Shown: positions 8,203 through 17,898, counted from the first letter of the stretch. The stretch: 45,861 bases of DNA from Flavobacteriales bacterium (GCA_028823145.1 JAPKCA010000006.1:1-45861); one strand, 5' to 3'. Notes: generated by a model from the letters alone, not told the origin. Numbers and translations: made by a program.

Positions 8203-9475
8203 GTATGGAAGGTTCGGGGGTGATGTATCGGTTGCCCGTACCACGTGCCAGGTCCCTTGCATCAACGGCTTGGCTGGTTTTTTCCCACTGGTCGGGATGG
8301 GTGACCGATCGTGACACGGCGATGATCATTCCAATGGCCAGGCAGGTAAAGACGATGGAGGTTCCACCATAGGAGACCAAGGGGAGCGGTTGTCCCGTCG
8401 TTGGGAACAACCGAACGGCTACGGCCATATTAATCATGGCTTGAAATACGAGCATAAAACCTAAGCCCATCGCAAGAAGCCCTCCGAAATGCCGGGGACA
8501 TCGGGTCGCGGTTTGCATGGTTCTGAAAAGCAAAATGAGGTACAATAGAATGAGTCCAAGCCCGCCGAAAATGGCGCCCCACTCTTCTATGATAAAGGCG
8601 TAAATCATGTCTGAATATGGGTGAGGCAAGAAGTTGCGGGAGGTGCCCGTTCCGGGTCCATGCGGCAACAATCCGCCTCGGTTAATCGCGACTTGGGCCA
8701 GTTCGATTTGGTAATCCAACACATCTCCTTGAGGGGCATCATCAACGCCTGCGAATCGCTCGATTCGATTGGCCCATGTTCCAAAACGTGGAAGTATTTC
8801 GGGAGCAGTTTTCCCCAAACTATACAGTCCAAAAAAGGCCACTATGCCCAATCCTCCAATTTTAAAGAGATGCTTCCATGGAACGCCACCAACAAAGAGC
8901 ATACCGACACATACCATGCCGAGTAGGGCTGCAGTGGAGAAATCGGCGGGCAAAATCAGAAAACAAATGGTGGCAATGGGAATAAGAATGGGGACGACTC
9001 CGGCTCGGAAATCATGCAATTTGAGACGCCTCAGATTTAACTCCCGTGCCACGTATGTCACGAGGACAACCTTGGCGAAATCCGAAGTCTGCAAAGTCAA
9101 TCCCACGAAGGGAATACGTAACCAACGTTTGGCTTCGTTGATGTCTGCACCAAACATCAGGGTCAGAATCAAGAGGATTCCAGCCACCCAAATGAGCACT
9201 TGGGAAATCCGAGAGAAGTAGCGAAAATTTACCTTGTGAATCAGCAGCATCACCACCCAGCCGATGCTGAGCATGGTGGCTTGTTTGAATAGAAACCGCA
9301 GGGAACCCCCATCGGATTTGTATGCCAATGAGGATATGGCGCTGTAGACAGCTAACAAAGAGCACAAACTCAGGATTAAGGTGACCATCCAAATGACCTT
9401 ATCTCCTTCGAGCCATATGCCAATGCGCTGATACAGCGTGCTAGACGCAGTTTGTTCACGCGGTGATGAGCTCAT
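8189..9475 (-). CDS. ftsW: Septal peptidoglycan polymerase FtsW
   Basis: A SEDS-family glycosyltransferase that polymerises lipid II at the septum with its partner transpeptidase FtsI. The 428-residue product begins with about 27 cytoplasmic residues and then about ten hydrophobic segments. SEDS hallmarks are visible: DYQIELAQVAINRGGLLP in the large periplasmic loop and FPTTGQPLPLVSYGGTSI near the C-terminal helices. RodA is the other possibility from sequence alone, but position between murD and murG inside a dcw cluster that contains FtsI favours FtsW. It starts 3 bases after murD. Confidence 0.94.
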   Translation of the reverse strand: MSSSPREQTASSTLYQRIGIWLEGDKVIWMVTLILSLCSLLAVYSAISSLAYKSDGGSLRFLFKQATMLSIGWVVMLLIHKVNFRYFSRISQVLIWVAGILLILTLMFGADINEAKRWLRIPFVGLTLQTSDFAKVVLVTYVARELNLRRLKLHDFRAGVVPILIPIATICFLILPADFSTAALLGMVCVGMLFVGGVPWKHLFKIGGLGIVAFFGLYSLGKTAPEILPRFGTWANRIERFAGVDDAPQGDVLDYQIELAQVAINRGGLLPHGPGTGTSRNFLPHPYSDMIYAFIIEEWGAIFGGLGLILLYLILLFRTMQTATRCPRHFGGLLAMGLGFMLVFQAMINMAVAVRLFPTTGQPLPLVSYGGTSIVFTCLAIGMIIAVSRSVTHPDQWEKTSQAVDARDLARGTGNRYITPEPSIHGEV

Positions 9476-9478
9476 GCT

Positions 9479-10900
9479 TTACAGGGAGCGAACGGCAGAT
9501 TTGAAGGCATGTCCACGCTCTTCATATGAACCAAACAAATCAAAGCTCGCGCAGGCAGGTGACAACAATACGGATTGTCCGGGCATACCCAATCGGTACG
9601 CAAGGGCAACCGCAGCTTCCGCACTGTCCACTTCATGGGTGCTCTCGACGCAGTCGCCAAATGTTGAAATGAGCTTCTTATTTTTTTCACCTAAGCAAAT
9701 GAGGTGGTCTACTTTGGAGCTGACCAAGTGCATCAATGAGCTGTAATCATTGCCTTTGTCAATGCCTCCGGCAATCCAAATGATCGGCCCTTTGATACTT
9801 TCGAGCGCGAACCAAGCGCTATTGACATTGGTGGCTTTGGAGTCGTTGATGAACTTAATTTGATTGACTTCTTGAACAAACTCCATGCGGTGTTCAATGG
9901 CATCAAATTGCTTGAGGCTTTCTCGGATGCCTTCGCTGCGAAGGTCAAGGACACGCGCGGCCACACTGGCTGCCATGCTGTTGTACAGGTTGTGTTTGCC
10001 CTGCAATGCCAATTCTTGGATGGTCATGGTAAATGGTTTTTGATGAGGTATGTGAATGGTGAATGTTTCGAGTTGATTATCCGCTGAAACTCCTGCGACT
10101 CCCCACGGCTGCTGGCCGTTTTTTTTGAGGTGTAAGCGAAGTTGTTCGGCAGATTTTTTGGTGCTGACGGCCACGACTCGTGCCGAAGTGCTGGAGGTCC
10201 AGCGCTCCATGGAGAGTTCATCCTCTGCGTTGAGGACGAGGACGTCTTCCTCCGTTTGGAAAGCGGTGATTTGCCACTTGGCATCAGCGTATTGGACGAT
10301 ATCATGGTTGTAGCGATCCAAATGGTCAGGTGTAATGTTGAGCAGGATTGCGATGTTTGGACGAAAGGAGGTGACCCCATCCAATTGGAAGCTGCTGACT
10401 TCCACAACTTGATAGCGCGCGGGAATATCTCGGTCGGCCAAATCCCGTGCCCAGCTCGTTCCGATATTGCCTACGCAGGCCACATCTTGCTCGCCGTCTT
10501 CCAGGATGGCCGCAATCAATGCGGTGGTCGTTGTTTTTCCGTTGGCGCCAGTGATGGCGATGATTTGTTCATCGGTTTCCCGGGCAAATCGACTCGCAAA
10601 TTCAATTTCACTGATGACCGAAATTCCTCGTTTCTTCATTGCTGTGACAAGCGCGTTCGATTCGGGAATGCCCGGACTCTTGATCGCAAAACCCGTGGCT
10701 TCGGATTCATCGAGGATGTATTCGGTGGAATGGCCATTGCACTCGAATGCAATCCCAAGCGCTGTCATTTCCTCCCGAAACACCTCTTTTCCTGGCCCCG
10801 CGTCACTGACCCACGGCACAAAACCGTTTTGCAGCGCCAAGCGGGCAGCACCAAGGCCGCTTTCGCCTGCTCCGAGAATGGGAAGAGTGGGTGAATTCAT
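9479..10900 (-). CDS. murD: UDP-MurNAc-L-alanine--D-glutamate ligase MurD
   Basis: The second amino-acid ligase of the cytoplasmic peptidoglycan pathway, adding D-Glu. 473 residues. The N-terminal domain has GAGESGLGAAR near 10-20 and IKSPGIPE near 73-80, the ATPase domain TGANGKTTTT at 117-126, and the C-terminal domain FINDSKATNVNS followed by WIAGGIDKGND, both diagnostic for MurD. Transcription runs from mraY (7-base gap) into ftsW (3-base gap). Confidence 0.97.
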   Translation of the reverse strand: MNSPTLPILGAGESGLGAARLALQNGFVPWVSDAGPGKEVFREEMTALGIAFECNGHSTEYILDESEATGFAIKSPGIPESNALVTAMKKRGISVISEIEFASRFARETDEQIIAITGANGKTTTTALIAAILEDGEQDVACVGNIGTSWARDLADRDIPARYQVVEVSSFQLDGVTSFRPNIAILLNITPDHLDRYNHDIVQYADAKWQITAFQTEEDVLVLNAEDELSMERWTSSTSARVVAVSTKKSAEQLRLHLKKNGQQPWGVAGVSADNQLETFTIHIPHQKPFTMTIQELALQGKHNLYNSMAASVAARVLDLRSEGIRESLKQFDAIEHRMEFVQEVNQIKFINDSKATNVNSAWFALESIKGPIIWIAGGIDKGNDYSSLMHLVSSKVDHLICLGEKNKKLISTFGDCVESTHEVDSAEAAVALAYRLGMPGQSVLLSPACASFDLFGSYEERGHAFKSAVRSL

Positions 10901-10907
10901 AGGAAAA

Positions 10908-12176
10908 TCAGCGAACTTTTAATGTGACGATGGTTACAACGGCGAGTAGAATGCCGATAATCCAAAACCGAGCTGTGATTTTGGACTCGGGGATGTTGAG
11001 CTTCTGGTAATGGTGGTGCAGCGGAGCCATGAGAAAAATTCTCCTTCCCTCACCGTACTTCTTCCGAGTGTGTCGAAACCAAGCGACCTGCATGACGACC
11101 GAGAGGTTTTCAATCAAGAAAATGCCACAGAGCACGGGCAACAACAATTCCTTTCGAATGGCAATGGCAAATACCGCGATGATTCCACCGAGCGCCAAAC
11201 TGCCCGTGTCTCCCATGAAGACCTGTGCTGGATAAGCGTTGTACCAGAGGAATGCAATGCACGCGCCTACAAAGGCTGCGATGAAAACCACGAGTTCTTC
11301 CGACAAGGGGATATAGAGGATGTTCAAGTATTCGGCGGTGATCACATTGGAACTGACATAAGCCAAGACCGCTAAACCCAAGCCGATGATGGCACTGGTT
11401 CCGGTAGCCAGCCCATCAATTCCGTCGGTGAGATTGGCTCCGTTGGATACAGCCGTAACAACCAGGATCACCATAGGGATGAAGAGCAGCCATGCCCAGT
11501 TTGCGGCATGAGGTCCCATCCAGGATAAGAGCCATGCATAATCGAACGTATTGTCCTTGATGAATGGAACGGTCGTTTGCGAAGACTTACGAGCCTCCCA
11601 AATGGGTGCTCCACCGTTCGGTTCGAATACTTGGAACGTTTCGCCATCGACCGAAGTCATCTCTACGACTTCTCCAATGAACTGCTTGTCTGCAGGATCT
11701 TTGATGGTCACATCTGGATGCCACCACATGATGGCGCCGACAATGATTCCCACACCGACTTGTCCGATGACTTTGAATTTTCCGGCGAGCCCTGCTTTGT
11801 TTTTCTTGAAGACTTTGATGTAGTCATCGATGAAACCAATGGTTCCGAGCCAAATCGTCACGAGCAACATCATCTGTGTGTAGATGTTGCAGAGATCGGC
11901 GAAGAGAAGGGTTGGGATGAGAATGGAAGCAATGATGATGATTCCTCCCATGGTTGGCGTGCCCTTTTTATTCATCTGTCCTTCAAGCCCCAAGTCCCGA
12001 ACGACTTCACCAACTTGTTTGTATTGCAGCCACTCTATGATGCGCTTCCCAAAGAGAATGCCAATGACCAATGAAGTCAATAGACTCAAGGCCGCACGAA
12101 ATGAGATGTACTGGAATAATCCTGCTCCAGGCAAATCCCAAATTTGGTCGAGGGTGGTGAAAAGGTGGTACAGCAT
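10908..12176 (-). CDS. mraY: Phospho-MurNAc-pentapeptide transferase MraY
   Basis: A polytopic inner-membrane enzyme that moves phospho-MurNAc-pentapeptide onto undecaprenyl phosphate, giving lipid I. Catalytic motifs are intact: the Asp pair in [21 protein letters not shown], and the cytoplasmic histidine loop APLHHHYQ. At 422 residues it is about 60 longer than E. coli MraY; the excess is a polar insert at about 160-220, between the FIDDY helix region and the DYAWLLSW helix. The start codon shares one base with the murE stop (TGATG), implying translational coupling. Confidence 0.97.
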   Translation of the reverse strand: MLYHLFTTLDQIWDLPGAGLFQYISFRAALSLLTSLVIGILFGKRIIEWLQYKQVGEVVRDLGLEGQMNKKGTPTMGGIIIIASILIPTLLFADLCNIYTQMMLLVTIWLGTIGFIDDYIKVFKKNKAGLAGKFKVIGQVGVGIIVGAIMWWHPDVTIKDPADKQFIGEVVEMTSVDGETFQVFEPNGGAPIWEARKSSQTTVPFIKDNTFDYAWLLSWMGPHAANWAWLLFIPMVILVVTAVSNGANLTDGIDGLATGTSAIIGLGLAVLAYVSSNVITAEYLNILYIPLSEELVVFIAAFVGACIAFLWYNAYPAQVFMGDTGSLALGGIIAVFAIAIRKELLLPVLCGIFLIENLSVVMQVAWFRHTRKKYGEGRRIFLMAPLHHHYQKLNIPESKITARFWIIGILLAVVTIVTLKVR

Positions 12177-13633
12177 CAGGCAGTCTTAAAAGCGTTGCGT
12201 AGTTCAAGGCAATCATCAAAATCGTGGCGAACCCCTTGGATTTCTTGGTAGGCTTCATGGCCTTTGCCCGCTACGAGGAGGATGTCTCCAGATGTCGCGA
12301 GTTGGGCGGCCATCCGGATGGCTTCTCGACGATCTGCAATGGCAATGCACTTACGCGCATCCATTGGGTCGAGACCGGCTTTCATGTCAGCGATGATGGC
12401 GTCTGGTTCTTCTCCGCGAGGGTTGTCCGACGTGAGAAATACCCGGTCGCTCCAGCTTGCTGCCACACGGGCCATAATGGGTCGCTTGGTCTTGTCTCGG
12501 TTTCCGCCGCAGCCCACAACGGTAATGACCTGAGTCGAGCTAGTTCGGAAAGAATCAATGGCCTTGAGGACATTGTCGAGTGCGTCAGGAGTGTGTGCGA
12601 AATCGACGACGGCGGTCACACCATCGGGTGCTTCTACTTGCTGGAATCGTCCTGCCGGAGGATTCAATAGAGAGATGTGCGTCAGTACTTCAAGCGTTTC
12701 CATTCCGAGCTCACGAGCAACGGCATATACAGAAAGGAGGTTGTATGCGTTGAAGCTTCCAATCAACTTTGAATACAAATCATGGCCTTCCAGATGAAGA
12801 TGCAAGCCGGCCAATTGATTTTCTACAATCTTTCCACGGTAATCAGCCATGGACGTTAAGGCGTAGTCAAGGATTCTGGCCTTGCAATTATGCGTCATGT
12901 CAGCTCCATGGGAGTCATCTCGATTGGTCAGGGCGAAGGCATCCGCGGGGAGCATATCGAACAACCCTTTTTTCGCAGCGATGTACGCATTGAAATCATT
13001 GTGGTAATCCAAGTGCTCATGGGTGATGTTCGTGAATAGAGCTCCGGTCAATTTGGTCCCGGCCAACCGATGTTGATGGATGCTGTGTGAACTGGCTTCC
13101 ATGAAGACATACTTGCACCCGGCATCGGCCATTTTCCGAAACAACTGTTGCATTTGTAGAGCGTCAGGGGTGGTGTGCGTAGCAACAATCGCTTGGTCTA
13201 AAACCCGATTCTCAATCGTGCTTAACATGCCCACCTTCCGATCCATAGATCGGAACAATTGATAGAGCAAACTGACGGTGGTGGTTTTTCCATTGGTTCC
13301 GGTTACGGCAACCACCTTCATGGATTCGCTGGGGTGTCCGTAAAAACTTGCGGCAATGGGGCCGAGAGATTCCCCGGTATCATGGACACGAACATAGGTG
13401 ACCCCTTCCTTTCGATTTTCGGGCATCCGCTCCGCAATGATCGCCACAGCTCCGCTGGCGATGGCTTGATCGATGTAGTCATGTCCATCGACCTGCGTTC
13501 CTGGAACCGCTACAAATAGACTGAAAGCTTTCACTTTTCGGCTATCGAACGCCACATCCTCAATGGCCACATGCGTATTGCCTGTGGTTTCTTGAATTCG
13601 TGTTCCATAAAGGATGTCCTGTAAGAGCTTCAT
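12176..13633 (-). CDS. murE: UDP-MurNAc-tripeptide synthetase MurE (meso-DAP type)
   Basis: Adds the third stem-peptide residue to UDP-MurNAc-L-Ala-D-Glu. 485 residues. P-loop TGTNGKTTT at 111-119, [13 protein letters not shown] near 199-211, and the substrate-specificity motif DNPR at 403-406. DNPR is the signature of meso-diaminopimelate-adding MurE, while lysine-adding enzymes have a different motif here, so this cell very likely has DAP-type peptidoglycan. It starts 6 bases after ftsI and abuts mraY with no murF between them, unlike the E. coli order. Confidence 0.97.
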   Translation of the reverse strand: MKLLQDILYGTRIQETTGNTHVAIEDVAFDSRKVKAFSLFVAVPGTQVDGHDYIDQAIASGAVAIIAERMPENRKEGVTYVRVHDTGESLGPIAASFYGHPSESMKVVAVTGTNGKTTTVSLLYQLFRSMDRKVGMLSTIENRVLDQAIVATHTTPDALQMQQLFRKMADAGCKYVFMEASSHSIHQHRLAGTKLTGALFTNITHEHLDYHNDFNAYIAAKKGLFDMLPADAFALTNRDDSHGADMTHNCKARILDYALTSMADYRGKIVENQLAGLHLHLEGHDLYSKLIGSFNAYNLLSVYAVARELGMETLEVLTHISLLNPPAGRFQQVEAPDGVTAVVDFAHTPDALDNVLKAIDSFRTSSTQVITVVGCGGNRDKTKRPIMARVAASWSDRVFLTSDNPRGEEPDAIIADMKAGLDPMDARKCIAIADRREAIRMAAQLATSGDILLVAGKGHEAYQEIQGVRHDFDDCLELRNAFKTA

Positions 13634-13639
13634 GGTTTT

Positions 13640-15766
13640 CTACGAGAGTTCGATGAGGATGGATGGATAGATTCCCAATGCCGTGCCGGGAAGCAAGGAC
13701 TGCCTCCGTACGGTTCCGATGCCTTTGGTTTCCACGTTTAACCCAGCATTTTCGAGCAAATACAAAGCGTCTCGCAGTCCCATGCCCCTCACATCGGGCA
13801 CGCGATCAGAAGCAATGGTGCGCTCGGTGAGTTGCGCTTCATGTGATGAAGTTTGTACCGTGACCCAATCGCTTTGGTTGTCTGTTGCGTATGGCATACC
13901 GAGCACGTCGTATAGCCGGATTAAATCGGGATGCGCTCCGTCTTTGGATCCGGGTAGATGTGGGTTTTCAGCTAAAGGCCCTGAAGTGGTGGTATGGAAA
14001 GTGGGATCGGTTGCGTAGACTTTGTTTGCTAAATCCCGAAAAACAGGCCCGGCAATGGAGGAGCCATAATAAACGCCGCTGCGAGTGTCCGCGATGACAA
14101 CGATGCACGAATAGCGGGGGTTGTCGGCGGGAAAATAGCCTGTGAAGGAGGCTCTATATCGACCGTCATAGCCATTTGGTCCAGCAATCCTGCACGTTCC
14201 GGTCTTGCCAGCTACGCGATAAGGACTCTTAGCGAAGACGTACTGAGCTGTTCCTTTTCCATCCGGGTCGGCCACACGTTCCATCATGCGCTGGCATGCG
14301 GCCAATGTTGCCTGAGAGCAGATCCGATTCGATATGACTTCAGTCTCCACGACTTCAATCACTTGACCATTGTGCTCGGTGCGTTCTACCAATTGAGGGC
14401 GATTCAATTTTCCTCCGTTGGCCACAGCATTGTACAAAGCCAACGTTTGAAGAGGGGTTTGGGTGACCTCGTACCCTATGGCCATTTGGGTTAGGGATAG
14501 TCCAGACCAGAGCCCTTCACCCTCTTCTTCATACACTTGGGGCTCGGCTTCGCCCAGAAGCCGAATGCCGGTTGGGCGATTCACACCCATGCGAGCCAAC
14601 TCATTCAAGAAAGCTTGCGGATTTTCTCCAAAGGCTTTTTTAATGGTTAATGCTGTCCCAACATTCGAGCTTAATTCAAAGACTTCTTCGAGGGTGATGG
14701 TTCCATTCCCACCTTGATCAGCATTGGAGTCAGACATCTGTTTTCCGTAAAAACTCACCCTTCCGTTTCCGGTGTCAACTTCATCATCAGGATGGGCGCC
14801 ACCGGATTCCATGGCTGCCATCAAGCTGGCCAGTTTGAATGTCGATCCGGGTTCTACGGCAGTTCCGATGGCATGGTTGTACGACTCGAAATACTGAGGC
14901 GTTTCTCCATCTCTTCCGTGGCCATCACGTGTGAGGTTTGCCATGGCTCGGATTTTGCTGGTAGCGACTTCCATCAGAATCACGGTTCCCCAGGCGGCAT
15001 TGTGTTCGACGAGTTGGCGTTCGAGGGCACGAGATGCGACATCTTGCAGGTGCATGTCAATGGATGAAATGATATCTAATCCGGATTTCGGCTCCACGAT
15101 GTAGTCGTCCGATACAGGCATCCAGGCTCCACCAGCAATGCGGCGTTGAAGTTGTTTCCCGGTCACACCGGCAAGGGTTGAATTCCAACTGGCCTCTATG
15201 CCAACTCGGTTTTCCTCTCGATCGATTCCGATGGTTCGACCTGCAAGATCTCCAAAAGGTTTGCGACGCACTTCGCTTCGGGTAAACGTGAAACCACTTT
15301 TGAATCGACCCAAGCGGATGAACGGCAATTGAGCCAGTTCTTTTTGTTGCAGATAGGATGCCCGACGCGCAATTAAGACATCGCGACGCCTTAAGTTCCT
15401 TCCGTTGCGAAGGCTCTCTCTGAATTCTCGAGGGGATTTATTCCCCAAAATCCGGCTGAGTCCCTCGCACAACCTATCGAGGTCGCGATCGAATTGATCC
15501 CATTGAATGGCTTCGCTTTGGCTATCCCACCGCACTTCATAAACCGGCACCGAGGTGGCGAGGACACTGCCATTGGATGCGTATATCTGACCTCTAGAAG
15601 GTTCGATGGATCGAACGCTGGATTCAAACCGTTCCCCAACGGCCTTCCATTGATCGTGTTCGGCGCTTTGAATCCACAGAATCCGCCCGAACACACTGCA
15701 GCCAAGCATTACAAATGCAGCAAAGGTGATCCATCCACGGGTGGTGGTTACTCCGCTATTTTTCAT
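13640..15766 (-). CDS. ftsI: Septal transpeptidase FtsI (class B PBP with PASTA tail)
   Basis: Cross-links septal peptidoglycan in the periplasm and pairs with FtsW. The 708-residue product has one membrane helix at about 11-31, a pedestal region with EPSRGQIYASNGSVLA (about 55-70), and a transpeptidase domain with all three active-site motifs: STFK (nucleophile Ser308, Lys311), SSN at 366-368 and KTGT at 521-524. A single C-terminal PASTA domain (about 650-708, starting VPDVRGMGLRDALYLLENAG) makes it resemble SpoVD-type PBPs and explains its length over the usual 600. The start overlaps the ftsL-like gene through ATGA. Confidence 0.95.
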   Translation of the reverse strand: MKNSGVTTTRGWITFAAFVMLGCSVFGRILWIQSAEHDQWKAVGERFESSVRSIEPSRGQIYASNGSVLATSVPVYEVRWDSQSEAIQWDQFDRDLDRLCEGLSRILGNKSPREFRESLRNGRNLRRRDVLIARRASYLQQKELAQLPFIRLGRFKSGFTFTRSEVRRKPFGDLAGRTIGIDREENRVGIEASWNSTLAGVTGKQLQRRIAGGAWMPVSDDYIVEPKSGLDIISSIDMHLQDVASRALERQLVEHNAAWGTVILMEVATSKIRAMANLTRDGHGRDGETPQYFESYNHAIGTAVEPGSTFKLASLMAAMESGGAHPDDEVDTGNGRVSFYGKQMSDSNADQGGNGTITLEEVFELSSNVGTALTIKKAFGENPQAFLNELARMGVNRPTGIRLLGEAEPQVYEEEGEGLWSGLSLTQMAIGYEVTQTPLQTLALYNAVANGGKLNRPQLVERTEHNGQVIEVVETEVISNRICSQATLAACQRMMERVADPDGKGTAQYVFAKSPYRVAGKTGTCRIAGPNGYDGRYRASFTGYFPADNPRYSCIVVIADTRSGVYYGSSIAGPVFRDLANKVYATDPTFHTTTSGPLAENPHLPGSKDGAHPDLIRLYDVLGMPYATDNQSDWVTVQTSSHEAQLTERTIASDRVPDVRGMGLRDALYLLENAGLNVETKGIGTVRRQSLLPGTALGIYPSILIELS

Positions 15767-16392
15767 GGTTGCTGCTGATTGCGTTGCTCCAAGAGGAACG
15801 GCGATTCGGTTGGTTGTTCCAACCCAAGGGCGGCGATGTTTTTCTCGACGCTACTTTGCTGAAGTCGGGTTTCGAAATCTGCCTGAATGGTTTTGAAGGC
15901 TGCGCTGAGTTCTTCGAGATGCCTCTTGGTCTTGACCTTTTCTCGCTCGATTCGTTCAAACTGATACCCCATGGCGATGTAAGCGACAAAAAGCCCGCTA
16001 ACGAAAATGAGGTAGGGGATGTGTTGAGTGACTCCTTGTCGCGTCAAGAATTCACCACTCAATAAGTCCCGGATGAGCGGACCAATGGCGTTCTTCTTTC
16101 GCTTTTCAGCTTTGATTTTGGGGTCTACTTTTTTCCGACGTAATCGACCAAAGAGACGGGTCGATTTTTTCGTGTCATTGTTTGGGTCGCGCTTTGATTT
16201 GGGGCGATTCCGGGGGCCTTCTACGCTTGCTTGTTGGCTGGCCCGAAGGCGAGCCGCAGCTGCTGTTCGTTGGGCTTCGAGTTTGGCTTTTTGTTCTTGG
16301 ATCTCGCCGTCGGAAAGCACTCGATTGGCTTTGCGGCCGCTGGCAGCAGCTGGCTTTGCACTTCCCGTTATCCGTTGAAAAAAGGATTTCAT
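15763..16392 (-). CDS. ftsL: FtsL-like division protein with long basic N-terminal extension
   Basis: A bitopic protein between rsmH and ftsI, the usual place of FtsL. The 209-residue product has a cytoplasmic region of about 124 residues, a single membrane helix at about 126-142 (IPYLIFVSGLFVAYIAMGY) and a short periplasmic coiled coil (about 145-190: ERIEREKVKTKRHLEELSA), the core FtsL architecture. The extension is strongly Lys/Arg/Ala-rich (SDGEIQEQKAKLEAQRTAAA, then RLFGRLRRKK) and is unusual, since FtsL is normally near 100-130 residues. It shares ATGA overlaps with both rsmH and ftsI. The name rests on position and architecture; sequence similarity cannot be tested here. Confidence 0.8.
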   Translation of the reverse strand: MKSFFQRITGSAKPAAASGRKANRVLSDGEIQEQKAKLEAQRTAAAARLRASQQASVEGPRNRPKSKRDPNNDTKKSTRLFGRLRRKKVDPKIKAEKRKKNAIGPLIRDLLSGEFLTRQGVTQHIPYLIFVSGLFVAYIAMGYQFERIEREKVKTKRHLEELSAAFKTIQADFETRLQQSSVEKNIAALGLEQPTESPFLLEQRNQQQP

Positions 16393-17339
16393 ACGGCTTG
16401 AGGTTGAGCGGCTTCGCGGCTAACAGAGGTGCGTTGTGCAATCCGAAGACGTGCACTGCGGGACCGAGGATTTCGTTTCACTTCCTCTTCGTCGGCGACG
16501 ACGGCTTTTCGGGACACCAATTCAAAGGGCGCGAGTGATTGCCCTTTGAAATCTCGTTGAATCTCATCTTCAAAATTTCCGGAGCGCATAAAGTGCTTGA
16601 CGAGACGATCTTCTAAACTGTGATACGAAATGATCACCAAACGACCTCCTTCTGGCAGCAAATCAAAGGAGGATTCCAGCAAGGCTTTGAGCGCGCCCAT
16701 CTCATCATTGATTTCGATTCTCAGGGCCTGAAATACTTGGGCGAAGAATTTGTTCTCTCTTCCACGAGGTGCAAGACTCTTGAGTGCTTGCATCAGGTCT
16801 GCCGTTGTTTTGAGCGGCATTTCGGCCCGAGCACGCTCGATGGCATAAGCAGCCTTGTCAGGACGGTTGATTTCACCGTACTGCCGAAGAATGCGAGTAA
16901 GCTCCTTGGGAGTGGAATCCGTCACAAGTTGCTCAGCGCTGAGGCCTTTCCTTGGATCCATCCGCATATCCAAAGGCGCGGTTCCCCGGATGGAAAATCC
17001 GCGATCTGCTTCGTCGAATTGATGTGACGAAACACCTAAGTCAGCCAAAATGCCATCAACTTGGCGCACTCCTTCCAAGCGAAGAAAATTCCGAATGAAG
17101 CGGAAGTTTTCTGGAATCAACTGGAACCGATTGTCGTCAGGAACGTTGGCAAGAGCATCGGGATCCTGGTCGAATCCAAAGACCCGAGAAGACGCATCCA
17201 GTTGCTCCAACATCATGCGGGAATGACCTCCTCCTCCGAACGTTGCATCGGCATAGATGGATCCTTCGCGTTGGCCGACCCCGAGTCCTTTGAGGCTGGC
17301 CTCAAGCAGGACGGGAATGTGGTAGGCTCCGGTCGTCAT
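16389..17339 (-). CDS. rsmH: 16S rRNA (cytosine-1402-N4)-methyltransferase RsmH
   Basis: An S-adenosylmethionine-dependent enzyme that methylates N4 of C1402 in the ribosomal P site. 316 residues, typical length. The N-terminus HIPVLLEASLKGL is the family start, the SAM site is DATFGGGGHS near 31-40 with FDQDP following, and LADLGVSSHQFDEADRGFS is the RsmH signature. The C-terminus ends in basic NPRSRSARLR. The gene starts 3 bases after mraZ and overlaps the ftsL-like gene by ATGA, the universal mraZ-rsmH-ftsL order. Confidence 0.97.
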   Translation of the reverse strand: MTTGAYHIPVLLEASLKGLGVGQREGSIYADATFGGGGHSRMMLEQLDASSRVFGFDQDPDALANVPDDNRFQLIPENFRFIRNFLRLEGVRQVDGILADLGVSSHQFDEADRGFSIRGTAPLDMRMDPRKGLSAEQLVTDSTPKELTRILRQYGEINRPDKAAYAIERARAEMPLKTTADLMQALKSLAPRGRENKFFAQVFQALRIEINDEMGALKALLESSFDLLPEGGRLVIISYHSLEDRLVKHFMRSGNFEDEIQRDFKGQSLAPFELVSRKAVVADEEEVKRNPRSRSARLRIAQRTSVSREAAQPQAV

Positions 17340-17342
17340 CGG

Positions 17343-17828
17343 TTAGTTTTCTGAGCCTGGTTCGAGATCCTGTCGTACATCTTCGGCCAAGTCACCGAAA
17401 TCGAAGTCTTCAGCATCGTCCAGAACAGATTTGCTGTAGCTCGCTTTGCTCCACACCTCAATTTTCTCACCAAGTCCAGACACGATGACCTCGTTGTCTT
17501 TCTTGACATGGATACCGGCATGTTCCATCAGCAATGCCGGGAGATTGATTCGGCCCGAACCATCGAGCTCCACATGCGTGGACCCCTTCATGAACTTTCG
17601 CTGGAACAGCTGGTGCTTGCGGTTGTAGCGGCTGAGGCGCGACATCTCTCGGTTCACCTTGTCCCATTCAGGTTGCGGGTAAATGACCAAGCAGCCTTCG
17701 AAAATGTCCCGGTTGACCACCAATCCATGATGCAACACTCCATCTAGCTGCTTTCGCAGCCGGGCAGGGAACATCAAACGCCCTTTGGCATCGATTTTAC
17801 AGGTGTATTCTCCGAGTAGATTTAGCAT
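17343..17828 (-). CDS. mraZ: Transcriptional regulator MraZ
   Basis: A DNA-binding regulator of the dcw cluster that binds direct repeats in its own promoter, forming rings of AbrB-type domains. I choose the ATG at 17828 (161 residues, starting MLNLLGEYTCKIDAKGR). An upstream frame extends to 17876, but it would read through the operator repeats and adds nothing family-like. Two SpoVT/AbrB half-repeats are visible: DAKGRLMFPARLRKQL near 13-28 and VELDGSGRINLPALL in the middle. It is the first gene of the leftward cluster and is probably autorepressed through the repeats at 17852-17896. Confidence 0.95.
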   Translation of the reverse strand: MLNLLGEYTCKIDAKGRLMFPARLRKQLDGVLHHGLVVNRDIFEGCLVIYPQPEWDKVNREMSRLSRYNRKHQLFQRKFMKGSTHVELDGSGRINLPALLMEHAGIHVKKDNEVIVSGLGEKIEVWSKASYSKSVLDDAEDFDFGDLAEDVRQDLEPGSEN

Positions 17829-17843
17829 GGTCTTTTCGCTTCT

Positions 17844-17851
17844 CAAAATTA
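17844..17851 (-). promoter_or_regulatory. mraZ -7 promoter element (TAATTTTG)
   Basis: The minus strand carries TAATTTTG, a perfect match to the Bacteroidota -7 consensus TAnnTTTG, 15 bases before the mraZ ATG. It directly abuts the last GGGA of the operator array. A TTG sits only 14 bases upstream, closer than usual. Transcription from here would give a very short leader and would be blocked by MraZ on the adjacent repeats. Confidence 0.55.
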
Positions 17852-17896
17852 TCCCGTTTTTCCCACAATCTCCCACTATTAGCCACTTTCTCCCAC
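17852..17896 (-). promoter_or_regulatory. MraZ operator: GTGGGA repeats at 10-bp spacing
   Basis: On the minus strand, GTGGGA occurs at 17896-17891, 17876-17871 and 17866-17861, with a degenerate GTGGCT exactly in phase at 17886-17881 and an off-phase CGGGA at 17856-17852. The period is exactly 10 bp with 4-5 base spacers. This matches the known MraZ target, TGGG-type boxes one helical turn apart just upstream of mraZ. The array lies immediately upstream of the -7 element, so binding would repress the whole dcw transcript. Confidence 0.82.
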
Positions 17897-17898
17897 TT

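Noticed and set aside
8203-8265. Upstream extension of murG
   Set aside because: It lies within the ftsW coding region and adds residues outside the MurG fold; the GGGTGGH motif falls at a normal position from 8202.
10142-10894. Open frame of 250 codons on the plus strand opposite murD
   Set aside because: Antisense of a complete, conserved murD; no recognisable domain and no separate promoter.
17829-17876. Longer MraZ reading frame starting at 17876
   Set aside because: The extra residues are encoded by the operator repeats and -7 element and resemble no MraZ N-terminus; MLNLLGEYTCKIDAKGR at 17828 is the canonical start.
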